Shown piece after piece: positions 5,740 to 12,999 of a DNA stretch of 16,665 nt. How positions within the stretch are numbered: position 1 is the first letter of the stretch; every line of letters starts with the position of its first letter. The notes below the pieces were generated by a model. The model worked only from the letters and a program-made list of their open reading frames with translations, was not told the origin of the DNA and did not search any database. Source of the stretch: JBBTUF01 sp038063855 (GTDB lineage Bacteria > Patescibacteriota > Minisyncoccia > Ryanbacterales > GWA2-47-10b); contig JBBTUF010000029.1 of assembly GCA_038063855.1 (NCBI GenBank), positions 1-16,665 on the forward strand, in the 5' to 3' direction. A program made the translations under genes and the position numbers.

Positions 5740-8700
5740 ATGAATAAATTCAAAAAAACAGGGAGGAAAGCTCTCTCAGTTTTCTTGAGCGCTACCACAA
5801 CTCTTTGGCTCATAGGTGGAGTTGCTGTTATGCCGATGGCGGCAAGTGCAGCGGCTTTAACTCAGAGTCAAGTGAGCGCAATCATTAGTTTGCTTCAGTC
5901 TTTTGGGGCTGATTCATCTACGATTGCAAATGTTCAAGCCTCATTAACTGGCGGTACACCTACTGGAGGTAGTAGTGGAACCGCAACAGAGTGCGCATTC
6001 AACAGATCGTTAACACTTGGTTCGACTGGTGAAGACGTAAAGTGCTTACAGAAATTCTTAAACGGTCATGGTTATCCAGTATCCTCAACAGGACCAGGAT
6101 CGCTAGGCAGTGAAAGCACTTACTTTGGTGCAAAAACTAAAGCAGCCGTTGCCGCATGGCAATTAGCTTCGGGCATTACGCCTCCAGCTGGCTTCTTTGG
6201 CTCAATCTCACGCGCAGCATACGCGTCGACAGGTGGCACAACGCCTCCTCCTCCGCCATGCACAGGCACTGGTTGCACAACACCACCTCCTCCGGGAGTT
6301 GGCACAGGCCTAACGGTTTCAGCAGCCACACAGCCACAAGCGGCACTTGCTCCGGCAAATGCAGCTCGCGTACCATTCACGAAATTTACTCTTACTGCAT
6401 CAAACGATGGCGATGTAACAGTAAACGGGCTCACAGTTGAAAGGACTGGTCCTTCAGCAGACCTCGCGTTTCTCGGTATCGTTTTGCTTGATGAGGCTGG
6501 AAATCAAATTGGTCTTTCAAAGACATTGAATTCTAATCACCAAGCAGTATTGACCGAACCAGTTGTAGTAAAAGCAGGTCAATCACGCACCTTAACGCTT
6601 GCTGGAAATATGAACACAGCAGCAAATATCGGTGCAGGCAACGTTGCGTTTCTCGCATTGAATGCAGTTAACACAAGCGCAACGGTAAATGGCATTTTGC
6701 CAATCGTTGGTTCTGGTCAGACGATGAACCAAGCATTGACGATCGGTACTCTTACTAACATCACTCGCGGACCTTCAGACCCAAGTACAACCGCGACAAA
6801 AGAAGTTGGTACAACCGGTTATACATTTTCGTCTATTCAAGTCACCGCGGGTGCAGCAGAAAAAGTTAAAATCCATTCAATTCGTTGGAACCAATCAGGG
6901 TCAGCAAGCGCACTCAATGATTTCGCAAATTTGAAAACCTATCTTGATGGTGTTGCGTACCCTGCAGAGATTTCTTCGGATGGTAAATATGTGAGTTCAA
7001 ATTTCGGCGGTAAGATTCTTGATAAGGGAGCTTCAGCAGAAATTTTGATCAAAGGTGACATTGTAGGAGGCTCAGGACGTACAATTGAGTTTGATATCTA
7101 TCGAACAACAGATCTAAATGTTTCTGGCGAAACATTTGGTTATGGTATTACTCCTGATACTTCAACGCTTAATACTGGTTTTAGTGCCGGTAACCCATGG
7201 TATACAGCAAGTGCTGTAACGGTATCAGCGGGAAGCCTACAGGTTGCAAAAGCAACAGCTGTTGCCGCTCAAAACATTGCGGTAAACTTGCTTAACCAGC
7301 CGCTTGGTGGTTTTGATGTAACCGTACGAGGTGAGTCTATTACAGTAGCAAGTACGGTCTTTAGGATCTCAAACGGTTCAGGAAACGTAACAAGTGTTTC
7401 ATTGGTTGACCAGACCGGTAAGGTTTTGGCAGGTCCAGTTGATGCATCAAGTCACGTAGTAACATTCACTGATTCAATAACATATCCGATTGGTGTAACA
7501 ACCGTTACATTGAAAGGTAAAATCCCAACAGGTACTGCAACCGATCAAGCCGTTACTGCTTCAACCACGCCAGCTTCAAGCACAACAGCAAACAGCAACT
7601 GGTCAAGTATAACTGGTCAAGTTACAGGCAACTCTATTGTTGTAACTCCAGCCGCAACTCTCACGGGTAACACCATGACGGTAAAGGCGGGAGGTGTCGC
7701 ATTGAGTGTTTCTTCTTCGCCTGTTGCACAAACATTTGTTGGCGGTGGGCAAACAACGTTTGCAAACTACCAGTTTGACGCAACAAATTCAGGAGAAGAT
7801 GTTCGCTTTGTAACTCTTCAGACTGCATTAAACATGCACCACACCACAGCTACCAGTACGACATTGACGAACTGTCAGCTTTGGGACGGAGTAAATGCAT
7901 TGACGACTGGTTCGAACGCAAAGAACCCAACCGCCGCAGGTTCAACAACGGCATTTACCTTTGATAGCCCAGGCTTCACAGTCGCAAAGGCTACCTCAAA
8001 GACACTTGCTCTTAGTTGTAATGTGGCAGGTGGAGTCACAGGTCAGATTGGATTTGGACTGGCGGCAGGTGGTGGTAGCCCAGCTACCTATACTGCAAGC
8101 GGTTTGACATCTGGTTCAACCGTTACCCCAACCGTTACTGCAAGCGCAGGTCAGAAAATGACTCTTGCTTCAGGTGGTACGTTGACAGTTGCGGAAGATA
8201 CAGCGGCAAGTCTTTCTTACAAGTTGGCACAAGGTGGCTCATCCGGAGTTACGCTTGCTCGCTTGAAATTCCACGCGACAAACGAGGTGCTTAATCTTAA
8301 CCAAATTAGTCTCCAACTTACGAATACAGCTTCAAGTACTGCCGCAGACTTTGTTGGCAACCAAGTGAAATTGTATAAGGATGATGGGACAACATTGGTA
8401 GGTACCGTAACATTCCCAGGTTCGCTTACTCGTGCGTCGAGTACTGTCAGTGGCTTTAGCGTCCCAGCGAATAGTGATGCGTACATGATTGTGAAGGCTG
8501 ATCTTTCACCAATCGGTACTTCACAAGCAGGTACGCAGGGTCATTTGATTGCAGTTGACTACGACAACGATTCTGGAACGGGAACAGGCAACTCAAGTAC
8601 CAAAGCAATTGGTGCTCAATCAGGTTCAACCGTATACAGTACATCCGCCACAACAGGAATTGCTTCAGTGCGTGTGTTTAGCTCGGTTCCAACCGTTGCT

Positions 8701-9390
8701 GATGCAACCACTGCTACAACCGCACAAAGTGGTCAGGACCTCTACAAGTTCACAATAACTGCTCCTGCAGCTGTGGGCTCAACAGGTTCAAATGGTGTGC
8801 AGTTAGCTAAAGTTTCATTCTCGTATGCAACATCTAGTTCCGCTTGTACTTTGAGCTGGACTGGCGTTCAATTGTTTGGGCCAAACGGAAACGTAAATGC
8901 AACAGCAGTAAGCCCGAGAGCCGCTGCATTTAACATCCGATTCGGCACAACCACTTCATCTGCAGGCGCTCCTGGTGATAGATTCATCGGAGCAGGTAGC
9001 TCGAAGACCTATGCATTGCGTGGAACTCTCTCGAGTGTAGGTACATGTACGGCAGGTGCGAATAACCCATTGACAATTACACTCATTGGCGACACATCGT
9101 ACCCAGGAACAGGTACGCTCTTTGGTGCTTCGGCAACAATGGACGGGACAAAAGGCTTTCAGGATCAGCGCGCGTTTATGAGCGATAATGATAGTGGTAC
9201 AGGTGGTTACGGTTTTGTTGCTTCAACAACGCCAGCAGCTGCTCAGCGCTTTATCTGGTCGCCTCAGGCAACCACAACGGTTGTAGCGGCAGACAATGAT
9301 TGGACAAATAGTTATGGCTTGCCGATCCAAGGATCGCAGTCAACTATGAGTACCAACCTGACGACTCGTACGTTCAACTTCACAAACTAG
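5740..9390 (+). CDS. S-layer-like secreted giant with N-terminal peptidoglycan-binding domain
   Basis: A 1216-residue exported surface protein. A signal peptide with basic start MNKFKKTGRK and a hydrophobic core ends at ASA/AAL, cleavage about residue 37. A helical spacer is followed by a PG_binding_1-type domain (about 85-161, LTLGSTGEDVKCLQKFLNGHG, TYFGAKTKAAVAAWQ), which should hold the protein on peptidoglycan. A Pro-rich hinge with PPPPPCTGTGCTTPPPP (about 169-185) leads to about 1000 residues of Thr/Ser/Ala/Gly-rich beta-sandwich-like modules with no enzyme motifs and no C-terminal membrane or sortase signal. The eight cysteines form four local pairs: 85/102, 174/179, 712/760, 1036/1103. 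Size, composition and the long leader suggest the major S-layer subunit; an adhesin or stalk protein is the alternative. Confidence 0.8.
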   Translation: MNKFKKTGRKALSVFLSATTTLWLIGGVAVMPMAASAAALTQSQVSAIISLLQSFGADSSTIANVQASLTGGTPTGGSSGTATECAFNRSLTLGSTGEDVKCLQKFLNGHGYPVSSTGPGSLGSESTYFGAKTKAAVAAWQLASGITPPAGFFGSISRAAYASTGGTTPPPPPCTGTGCTTPPPPGVGTGLTVSAATQPQAALAPANAARVPFTKFTLTASNDGDVTVNGLTVERTGPSADLAFLGIVLLDEAGNQIGLSKTLNSNHQAVLTEPVVVKAGQSRTLTLAGNMNTAANIGAGNVAFLALNAVNTSATVNGILPIVGSGQTMNQALTIGTLTNITRGPSDPSTTATKEVGTTGYTFSSIQVTAGAAEKVKIHSIRWNQSGSASALNDFANLKTYLDGVAYPAEISSDGKYVSSNFGGKILDKGASAEILIKGDIVGGSGRTIEFDIYRTTDLNVSGETFGYGITPDTSTLNTGFSAGNPWYTASAVTVSAGSLQVAKATAVAAQNIAVNLLNQPLGGFDVTVRGESITVASTVFRISNGSGNVTSVSLVDQTGKVLAGPVDASSHVVTFTDSITYPIGVTTVTLKGKIPTGTATDQAVTASTTPASSTTANSNWSSITGQVTGNSIVVTPAATLTGNTMTVKAGGVALSVSSSPVAQTFVGGGQTTFANYQFDATNSGEDVRFVTLQTALNMHHTTATSTTLTNCQLWDGVNALTTGSNAKNPTAAGSTTAFTFDSPGFTVAKATSKTLALSCNVAGGVTGQIGFGLAAGGGSPATYTASGLTSGSTVTPTVTASAGQKMTLASGGTLTVAEDTAASLSYKLAQGGSSGVTLARLKFHATNEVLNLNQISLQLTNTASSTAADFVGNQVKLYKDDGTTLVGTVTFPGSLTRASSTVSGFSVPANSDAYMIVKADLSPIGTSQAGTQGHLIAVDYDNDSGTGTGNSSTKAIGAQSGSTVYSTSATTGIASVRVFSSVPTVADATTATTAQSGQDLYKFTITAPAAVGSTGSNGVQLAKVSFSYATSSSACTLSWTGVQLFGPNGNVNATAVSPRAAAFNIRFGTTTSSAGAPGDRFIGAGSSKTYALRGTLSSVGTCTAGANNPLTITLIGDTSYPGTGTLFGASATMDGTKGFQDQRAFMSDNDSGTGGYGFVASTTPAAAQRFIWSPQATTTVVAADNDWTNSYGLPIQGSQSTMSTNLTTRTFNFTN

Positions 9391-9405
9391 TCAAGCCATC
9401 TTGTG

Positions 9406-9424
9406 CTCCGACGCTATGTCGGAG
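9406..9424 (+). other. Perfect hairpin just before the terminator
   Basis: CTCCGAC (9406-9412) and GTCGGAG (9418-9424) with a 5-nt loop, 15 nt after the surface-protein stop. It stacks immediately before the terminator and could protect the 3' end of an abundant mRNA. Confidence 0.5.
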
Positions 9425-9429
9425 GGCTT

Positions 9430-9465
9430 AAACCAAAAACCACCCTTCGGGGTGGTTTTTGGTTT
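9430..9465 (+). terminator. Very strong terminator with UUCG tetraloop
   Basis: A 16-bp perfect stem: AAACCAAAAACCACCC (9430-9445) and its complement (9450-9465), capped by TTCG. T-runs lie within the 3' arm. It separates the surface-protein transcript from the genes that follow, and because the arms are A- and T-rich it may act in both directions. Confidence 0.9.
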
Positions 9466-9467
9466 AT

Positions 9468-9486
9468 CCTGAGCGAAGTCGAAGGG
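9468..9486. repeat. Dispersed-repeat-like motif CCTGAGCGAAGTCGAAGG
   Basis: The 18-base core at 9468-9485, with an inner palindrome CGA-AG-TCG, matches a short dispersed sequence that I recall as recurring in intergenic DNA of many environmental bacteria. It follows directly on the terminator, a usual place for such REP-like units. Only one copy is in this window, so repetition cannot be shown here. Confidence 0.4.
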
Positions 9487-9498
9487 TTGCTTAGAGTA

Positions 9499-9527
9499 TT
9501 GCAAATCATCAATTTTTCGATTAAAAT
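9499..9527 (+). promoter_or_regulatory. Candidate promoter for the TPR gene
   Basis: TTGCAA (9499-9504), 17 nt, TAAAAT (9522-9527). The start would fall at about 9534, next to the ATG at 9538, which has no Shine-Dalgarno. Confidence 0.45.
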
Positions 9528-9537
9528 GCAGAGTACT

Positions 9538-10344
9538 ATGAATACGAAAAAAATTGTAATTGGCATGCTCGTAGTAGGAGCGATAATCGTAGTGGGTTTA
9601 TTTTATAGCTTTAAAAAAACTCCATCGAATACTGATACTCCACCACCTCCGTCACCCCCAGCACAAAATCAAGATAACCAGACTGGCGTCGAAGGAATAG
9701 GAGATTATACAGTTAAAGTTGAGCCCGTAACACCAATCTCTCCGATACCAAAACCCGATCTTGATCGCGCAATCGTGGTTAGTGATAAGTCATTGACTGG
9801 TGACGCCGCTAATACGGTTATTGCAAACCTCAAGATAGCACTAGCGGCTGCCAAAAAAAATGCTGCAGATTATCAGGCGTGGATGGATATTGGATTGTAT
9901 CGAAAAGCGATAGGCGATTATCAAGGTTCTAGCGAAGCCTGGCTTTACGTACTCAATTTTCAGAAACAAAATTTTGTTGTAATGAATAACCTTGCAAATC
10001 TGTATGCCCAAAACTTGAAAGATTACTCCAAGGCAGAAAAATATTATTTGGCATTTATAACAGAACAGCAAAGTAATGTGGACGGTTATATAAACTTATA
10101 TCAACTTTACCGCAATCAATACAAGGAAAAATCAATTCAAGCGTCAGAGATATTAAAACAAGGAATTGCAAAAATCCCCGACAGTATTACATTAATGATC
10201 GAACTCGCGCGGTACTATAAAACAACCAACGATGTAAAATCAGCTCGTACGTACTACGAGCAAGCGATTGCAGTCGCTGTAAAAAACAAAAATACAGAAA
10301 TAGAAAAATCGTTGCGTGAAGAGTTAGCTGGCTTGCCAAACTAA
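9538..10344 (+). CDS. Membrane-anchored TPR-repeat protein
   Basis: A 268-residue protein with one N-terminal transmembrane segment (about 6-23, VIGMLVVGAIIVVGLFYSF) and a Pro-rich linker (PPPPSPP, about 36-42). From about 105 to the end it has helical repeats of TPR type: DYQAWMDIGLYRKAIGDYQG, NNLANLYAQNLKDYSKAEKY and LARYYKTTNDVKSARTYYEQ show the expected Gly/Ala/Tyr/Pro spacing. Such proteins are scaffolds facing the cell exterior; no catalytic residues are seen and the partner is unknown. The frame is open back to 9403, across the terminator, and an ATG at 9526 would add four residues. The ATG at 9538 is chosen because it begins a standard anchor and fits the promoter. Its stop is only 10 nt before the left RAYT palindrome. 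Confidence 0.75.
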   Translation: MNTKKIVIGMLVVGAIIVVGLFYSFKKTPSNTDTPPPPSPPAQNQDNQTGVEGIGDYTVKVEPVTPISPIPKPDLDRAIVVSDKSLTGDAANTVIANLKIALAAAKKNAADYQAWMDIGLYRKAIGDYQGSSEAWLYVLNFQKQNFVVMNNLANLYAQNLKDYSKAEKYYLAFITEQQSNVDGYINLYQLYRNQYKEKSIQASEILKQGIAKIPDSITLMIELARYYKTTNDVKSARTYYEQAIAVAVKNKNTEIEKSLREELAGLPN

Positions 10345-10354
10345 AATGAGTAAT

Positions 10355-10371
10355 CCAAGGTCTCACCTTGG
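10355..10371. repeat. Left palindrome of the RAYT unit
   Basis: CCAAGGT-CTC-ACCTTGG, a perfect 7-bp stem with a 3-nt loop, preceded by TAAT. It is the exact reverse complement of the palindrome at 11057-11073 on the far side of the transposase. Hairpins of this kind with a short 5' guide are what RAYT enzymes recognise in other bacteria. Confidence 0.75.
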
Positions 10372-10406
10372 AAGCGGGATAATTGCCAAAAGTAGAGCAG
10401 GATGCT

Positions 10407-11081
10407 ATGAGTGGTTTTATGAATCGCGATTTTCAGTTTTCTGTTGGAGAGCTTTACCATATTTACAATAGAGGTAATGACAAAAGAAATATCTTTCTCA
10501 ATGAGGTAAATTATAGCCGTTTTGTAAAATTGCTGTTTCTGTGTAACGGCACAAGCTCAATAGTATTCAAATCAATTCCACCAGCCAAACTATTTCATTT
10601 TAAGCGAGGATCACAACTCATTGACATTGGAGCATATTGTTTAATGCCCAATCATTTTCACTTGCTTGTAAAAGAAAAAGTCGAAAATGGTATCAGCGAT
10701 TTCATGAAAAAATTATCCACTGCGTATTCTATGTATTTCAATTTGAAGTATAGAAGAACCGGTAAACTTTTTGAGGGAGCGTTTAAAGCAAAACATATCT
10801 CCGAAGATGAGTATTTGAAATATCTATATGCTTATATTCATTTAAATCCCATTAAACTCATAGAGCCAAAGTGGAAGGAGACAGGGATAAAAGATAAAAA
10901 GCAAGCTGCGGCCTATTTAAAAAAGTATAGATTTTCCAGCTATCTTGATTTTATGGGGCAGTCGAGAGAAGAAAAATATATTCTTAACCGAAACGAATTC
11001 CCTAAATATTTTACAAAACCAACCAATTTTTCAGCATTGATCAACGAATGGCTAATCCAAGGTGAGACCTTGGAAATATGA
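10407..11081 (+). CDS. REP-associated tyrosine transposase (RAYT, Y1/HUH family)
   Basis: A single-strand DNA transposase-like enzyme of the IS200/RAYT family, 224 residues from the ATG at 10407. The metal-binding HUH motif is His83-Phe-His85 in LMPNHFHLLVKE. The nucleophile is most likely Tyr107 in LSTAYSMYFNLKY. The conserved downstream blocks GKLFEGAFKAKHI and YLKYLYAYIHLNPIKL are intact, so the enzyme appears functional. The start is uncertain: TTG 10383, ATG 10407 (AGGA 4 nt upstream) and ATG 10419 are all in frame. RAYTs are usually single-copy, domesticated genes that process REP hairpins; here inverted palindromes flank the gene at 10355-10371 and 11057-11073, the second inside its 3' coding end. 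The stop overlaps the next start by ATGA, so it has been absorbed into the local operon. Confidence 0.88.
   Translation: MSGFMNRDFQFSVGELYHIYNRGNDKRNIFLNEVNYSRFVKLLFLCNGTSSIVFKSIPPAKLFHFKRGSQLIDIGAYCLMPNHFHLLVKEKVENGISDFMKKLSTAYSMYFNLKYRRTGKLFEGAFKAKHISEDEYLKYLYAYIHLNPIKLIEPKWKETGIKDKKQAAAYLKKYRFSSYLDFMGQSREEKYILNRNEFPKYFTKPTNFSALINEWLIQGETLEI
11057..11073. repeat. Right palindrome of the RAYT unit
   Basis: CCAAGGT-GAG-ACCTTGG, the reverse complement of the left copy and again preceded by TAAT. It is translated as part of the RAYT C-terminus (QGETLE) and lies 4 nt before the start of the next gene. Confidence 0.75.
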
Positions 11082-11806
11082 ATATGAAATATTTTTTTTG
11101 TGTGTTTGGAGTGTTCTGCTTCGCACTGCCGTATAGTGCTTTCGCCGTGGTGATTATTAACGAAGTTGCATGGATGGGTACTTTACAATCCGCAAACGAC
11201 GAATGGATTGAACTTAAGAACACAGGAACTGAAAATATAAATTTGAAAGGTTGGGTTTTGGAAGCTGGCGATGGCACGCCACTCATAAGACTCACTGGAA
11301 CCAGTACTGCGGGAGGATTCTTTTTACTTGAGCGAACGGATGATAATTCTGTGCCCGGTATTTCTGCTGATCAAATTTATACTGGTGCGCTGGGCAATAA
11401 TGGCGAAAAGCTCGTGTTAAAAAATGCCAGCGGTATTGCTGTCGATAGTATTGATGCTTCAGGTGGGTGGCCAGCGGGTGATAATACAACAAAACAAACA
11501 ATGCAAAGATCTAGTTCTGGTTGGGTAACTGCAATTGCAACTCCCAAAGCTCAAAACGTTAGCGCTATTTTGTCTAAACAAAAACCTTCTGTGGTAGAGA
11601 AAGAGAAAAGCCTTGCTGTAGTGCCAAATAAACTACAAAGCACATCAACAGCGCCATTAAAACAACCAAGTGAAGATATTCCGAAACAACCAACAAGGGC
11701 CGACACAAATCTTTATGTGTGGCTCGTGGCAAGTGTTGTTGCAGGGTTTGGTATCGGAGTTACGGGGGTTTTTCTTAAAAAACGATTTGCAAATACTATA
11801 AATTAG
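11078..11806 (+). CDS. Lamin-tail-domain surface protein with C-terminal membrane anchor
   Basis: A 242-residue protein. A signal peptide (1-23, MNMKYFFCVFGVFCFALPYSAFA/VV) precedes a lamin tail domain (about 25-125). Its marks are VIINEVAWMGTLQSANDEWI, ELKNTGTENINLKGWVL, LERTDDNSVPG and GEKLVLKNASGIAVDSID. A Lys/Pro/Thr-rich stalk (about 155-208) leads to one transmembrane helix (212-233) and a KKRF stop-transfer end. The domain is an immunoglobulin-like fold found in secreted bacterial proteins and nucleases; there is no nuclease motif here, so a binding or structural role at the cell surface is likelier. The start overlaps the RAYT stop (ATGA), suggesting translational coupling. An ATG at 11084 is an alternative. 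The stop overlaps that of the opposing glycosyltransferase gene at TTAG (11803-11806). Confidence 0.8.
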   Translation: MNMKYFFCVFGVFCFALPYSAFAVVIINEVAWMGTLQSANDEWIELKNTGTENINLKGWVLEAGDGTPLIRLTGTSTAGGFFLLERTDDNSVPGISADQIYTGALGNNGEKLVLKNASGIAVDSIDASGGWPAGDNTTKQTMQRSSSGWVTAIATPKAQNVSAILSKQKPSVVEKEKSLAVVPNKLQSTSTAPLKQPSEDIPKQPTRADTNLYVWLVASVVAGFGIGVTGVFLKKRFANTIN

Positions 11807-12951
11807 CGTCGATACGCGGCTTCGGTAAGCGCTATCATTGAAGTAATTGAGAAATCGCGCATAACTTTTTTACGCGCCTCTTGCCCAAGAGCTACTCGAT
11901 CGCTAGCGTCTTTTAATAGGTGCGAAATGCTGTTGATAATTTCTTCAGGCGAGCCGGGGCGTATGAGCAATCCATTTTTAAGATTTTCGATAATTTCAGG
12001 ATTACCGCCAACCCGAGTTGTGATAATTGGTAGTTCTGCGAGTGATGCTTCGAGTAGCGTGTATGCGAAACCTTCTTTGTTTGACGGTAAAATGAAAACA
12101 TCAAATGCTTTTAGATAGGTGAATGCTTCTGGCAAATAGTCGATCAAGAAAACATGGTTTGTGAGTTGCCGATACGCGATCTGATCTTCTAGGAATTTTT
12201 TTTCCTCACCCCAACCAACTAACAAGAAAAGTGCGCGAGGTTCTATTGTAATAATGTGTGCAGCCGCCTCTATTAGATATAAGAGCCCCTTGTTTTTTGT
12301 ATATTCAGCTATTGATCCTACAACAAAATAATTTTTTTGTGGCACTCCCGCTTTGCTAAATAGTTTTTCTTGGGCGAGCGATTTTTCAAGAAAAAGATGT
12401 CGTGACGCATCGATGCCATTATGAATTTGAACAAGCTTTTTGGCGGGTGCTATTCGTTCCTTTACCCCTGTCGCATAATCAAATTCGGAAACACAAATGA
12501 TAGTGTTTGCAAAACGAGATTCAAATCGTGTGAGGGCGCGTAAAAATTTTCGTTGCCATCGTGGGCGGTTTTCAAGAAATGGCCATCCATGCGTGCTGGA
12601 GATTATTTTTGGCACACCGGCAAGTGTGCCCGCGATTGCTCCCAAGAAACTCGCCTTTGAACTATTAAGATGGAGGATATCTGGCTTAATTTTTTTAATG
12701 AGTTTTAGGATCTCAAAAAAAGCCTTTATATCAGTAATAAAATTAATGTCTCGAGTGAAGTTTTTAATTGAATGGTACGGAATTTTACGATCAACGATTT
12801 TTGCCGAAAATGCGCCTGTGCCGCCTGCGGCAACTACGCATTCATAGGAATCTTTTGGTAAATAATCTACGAGGTCAACAATGTAGCGCTGCGCGCCACC
12901 GAGGACAGATTTTGTTGATAAAAAAAGTATTTTTTTCTTTTGGGTGGGCAT
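11803..12951 (-). CDS. GT4-family glycosyltransferase
   Basis: Transfers a sugar from a nucleotide-activated donor, retaining mechanism, at the inner face of the membrane; 382 residues, normal for GT4 (GT-B fold). The N-terminal acceptor domain has STKSVLGGAQRYIVDLVDYL and HLNSSKASFLGAIAGTLAGV followed by STHGWPF. The C-terminal donor domain has the phosphate-contacting region VGSIAEYTKNKGLLYLIEA, the strand LFLLVGWGEE and the EX7E motif Glu293-GFAYTLL-Glu301, then RVGGNPEIIENLKNGLLI. The donor and acceptor sugars cannot be read from the sequence. It is the only minus-strand gene of the sugar cluster, divergent from the gene at 13000 across 48 nt and convergent with the lamin-tail gene. Confidence 0.87.
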   Translation of the reverse strand: MPTQKKKILFLSTKSVLGGAQRYIVDLVDYLPKDSYECVVAAGGTGAFSAKIVDRKIPYHSIKNFTRDINFITDIKAFFEILKLIKKIKPDILHLNSSKASFLGAIAGTLAGVPKIISSTHGWPFLENRPRWQRKFLRALTRFESRFANTIICVSEFDYATGVKERIAPAKKLVQIHNGIDASRHLFLEKSLAQEKLFSKAGVPQKNYFVVGSIAEYTKNKGLLYLIEAAAHIITIEPRALFLLVGWGEEKKFLEDQIAYRQLTNHVFLIDYLPEAFTYLKAFDVFILPSNKEGFAYTLLEASLAELPIITTRVGGNPEIIENLKNGLLIRPGSPEEIINSISHLLKDASDRVALGQEARKKVMRDFSITSMIALTEAAYRR

Positions 12952-12961
12952 GAATATAAGG

Positions 12962-12994
12962 TTGTCTTTATGCGTTCTTTATTATATAATAAAG
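12962..12994 (+). promoter_or_regulatory. Promoter with 18-bp perfect palindrome in the divergent gap
   Basis: TTGTCT (12962-12967), 17 nt, TATAAT (12985-12990): a consensus -10 with a 4/6 -35. Transcription would begin near 12997, three bases before the ATG at 13000. The palindrome CTTTATTATATAATAAAG (12977-12994) covers the -10 and reads TATAAT on both strands, so it could also feed the minus-strand gene, though no good -35 is visible for that direction. Confidence 0.5.
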
Positions 12995-12999
12995 CATTC

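Noticed and set aside
10707..10721. TTATCCAC inside the RAYT gene as a DnaA box
   Set aside because: One mismatch at the final base, within coding sequence, and isolated.
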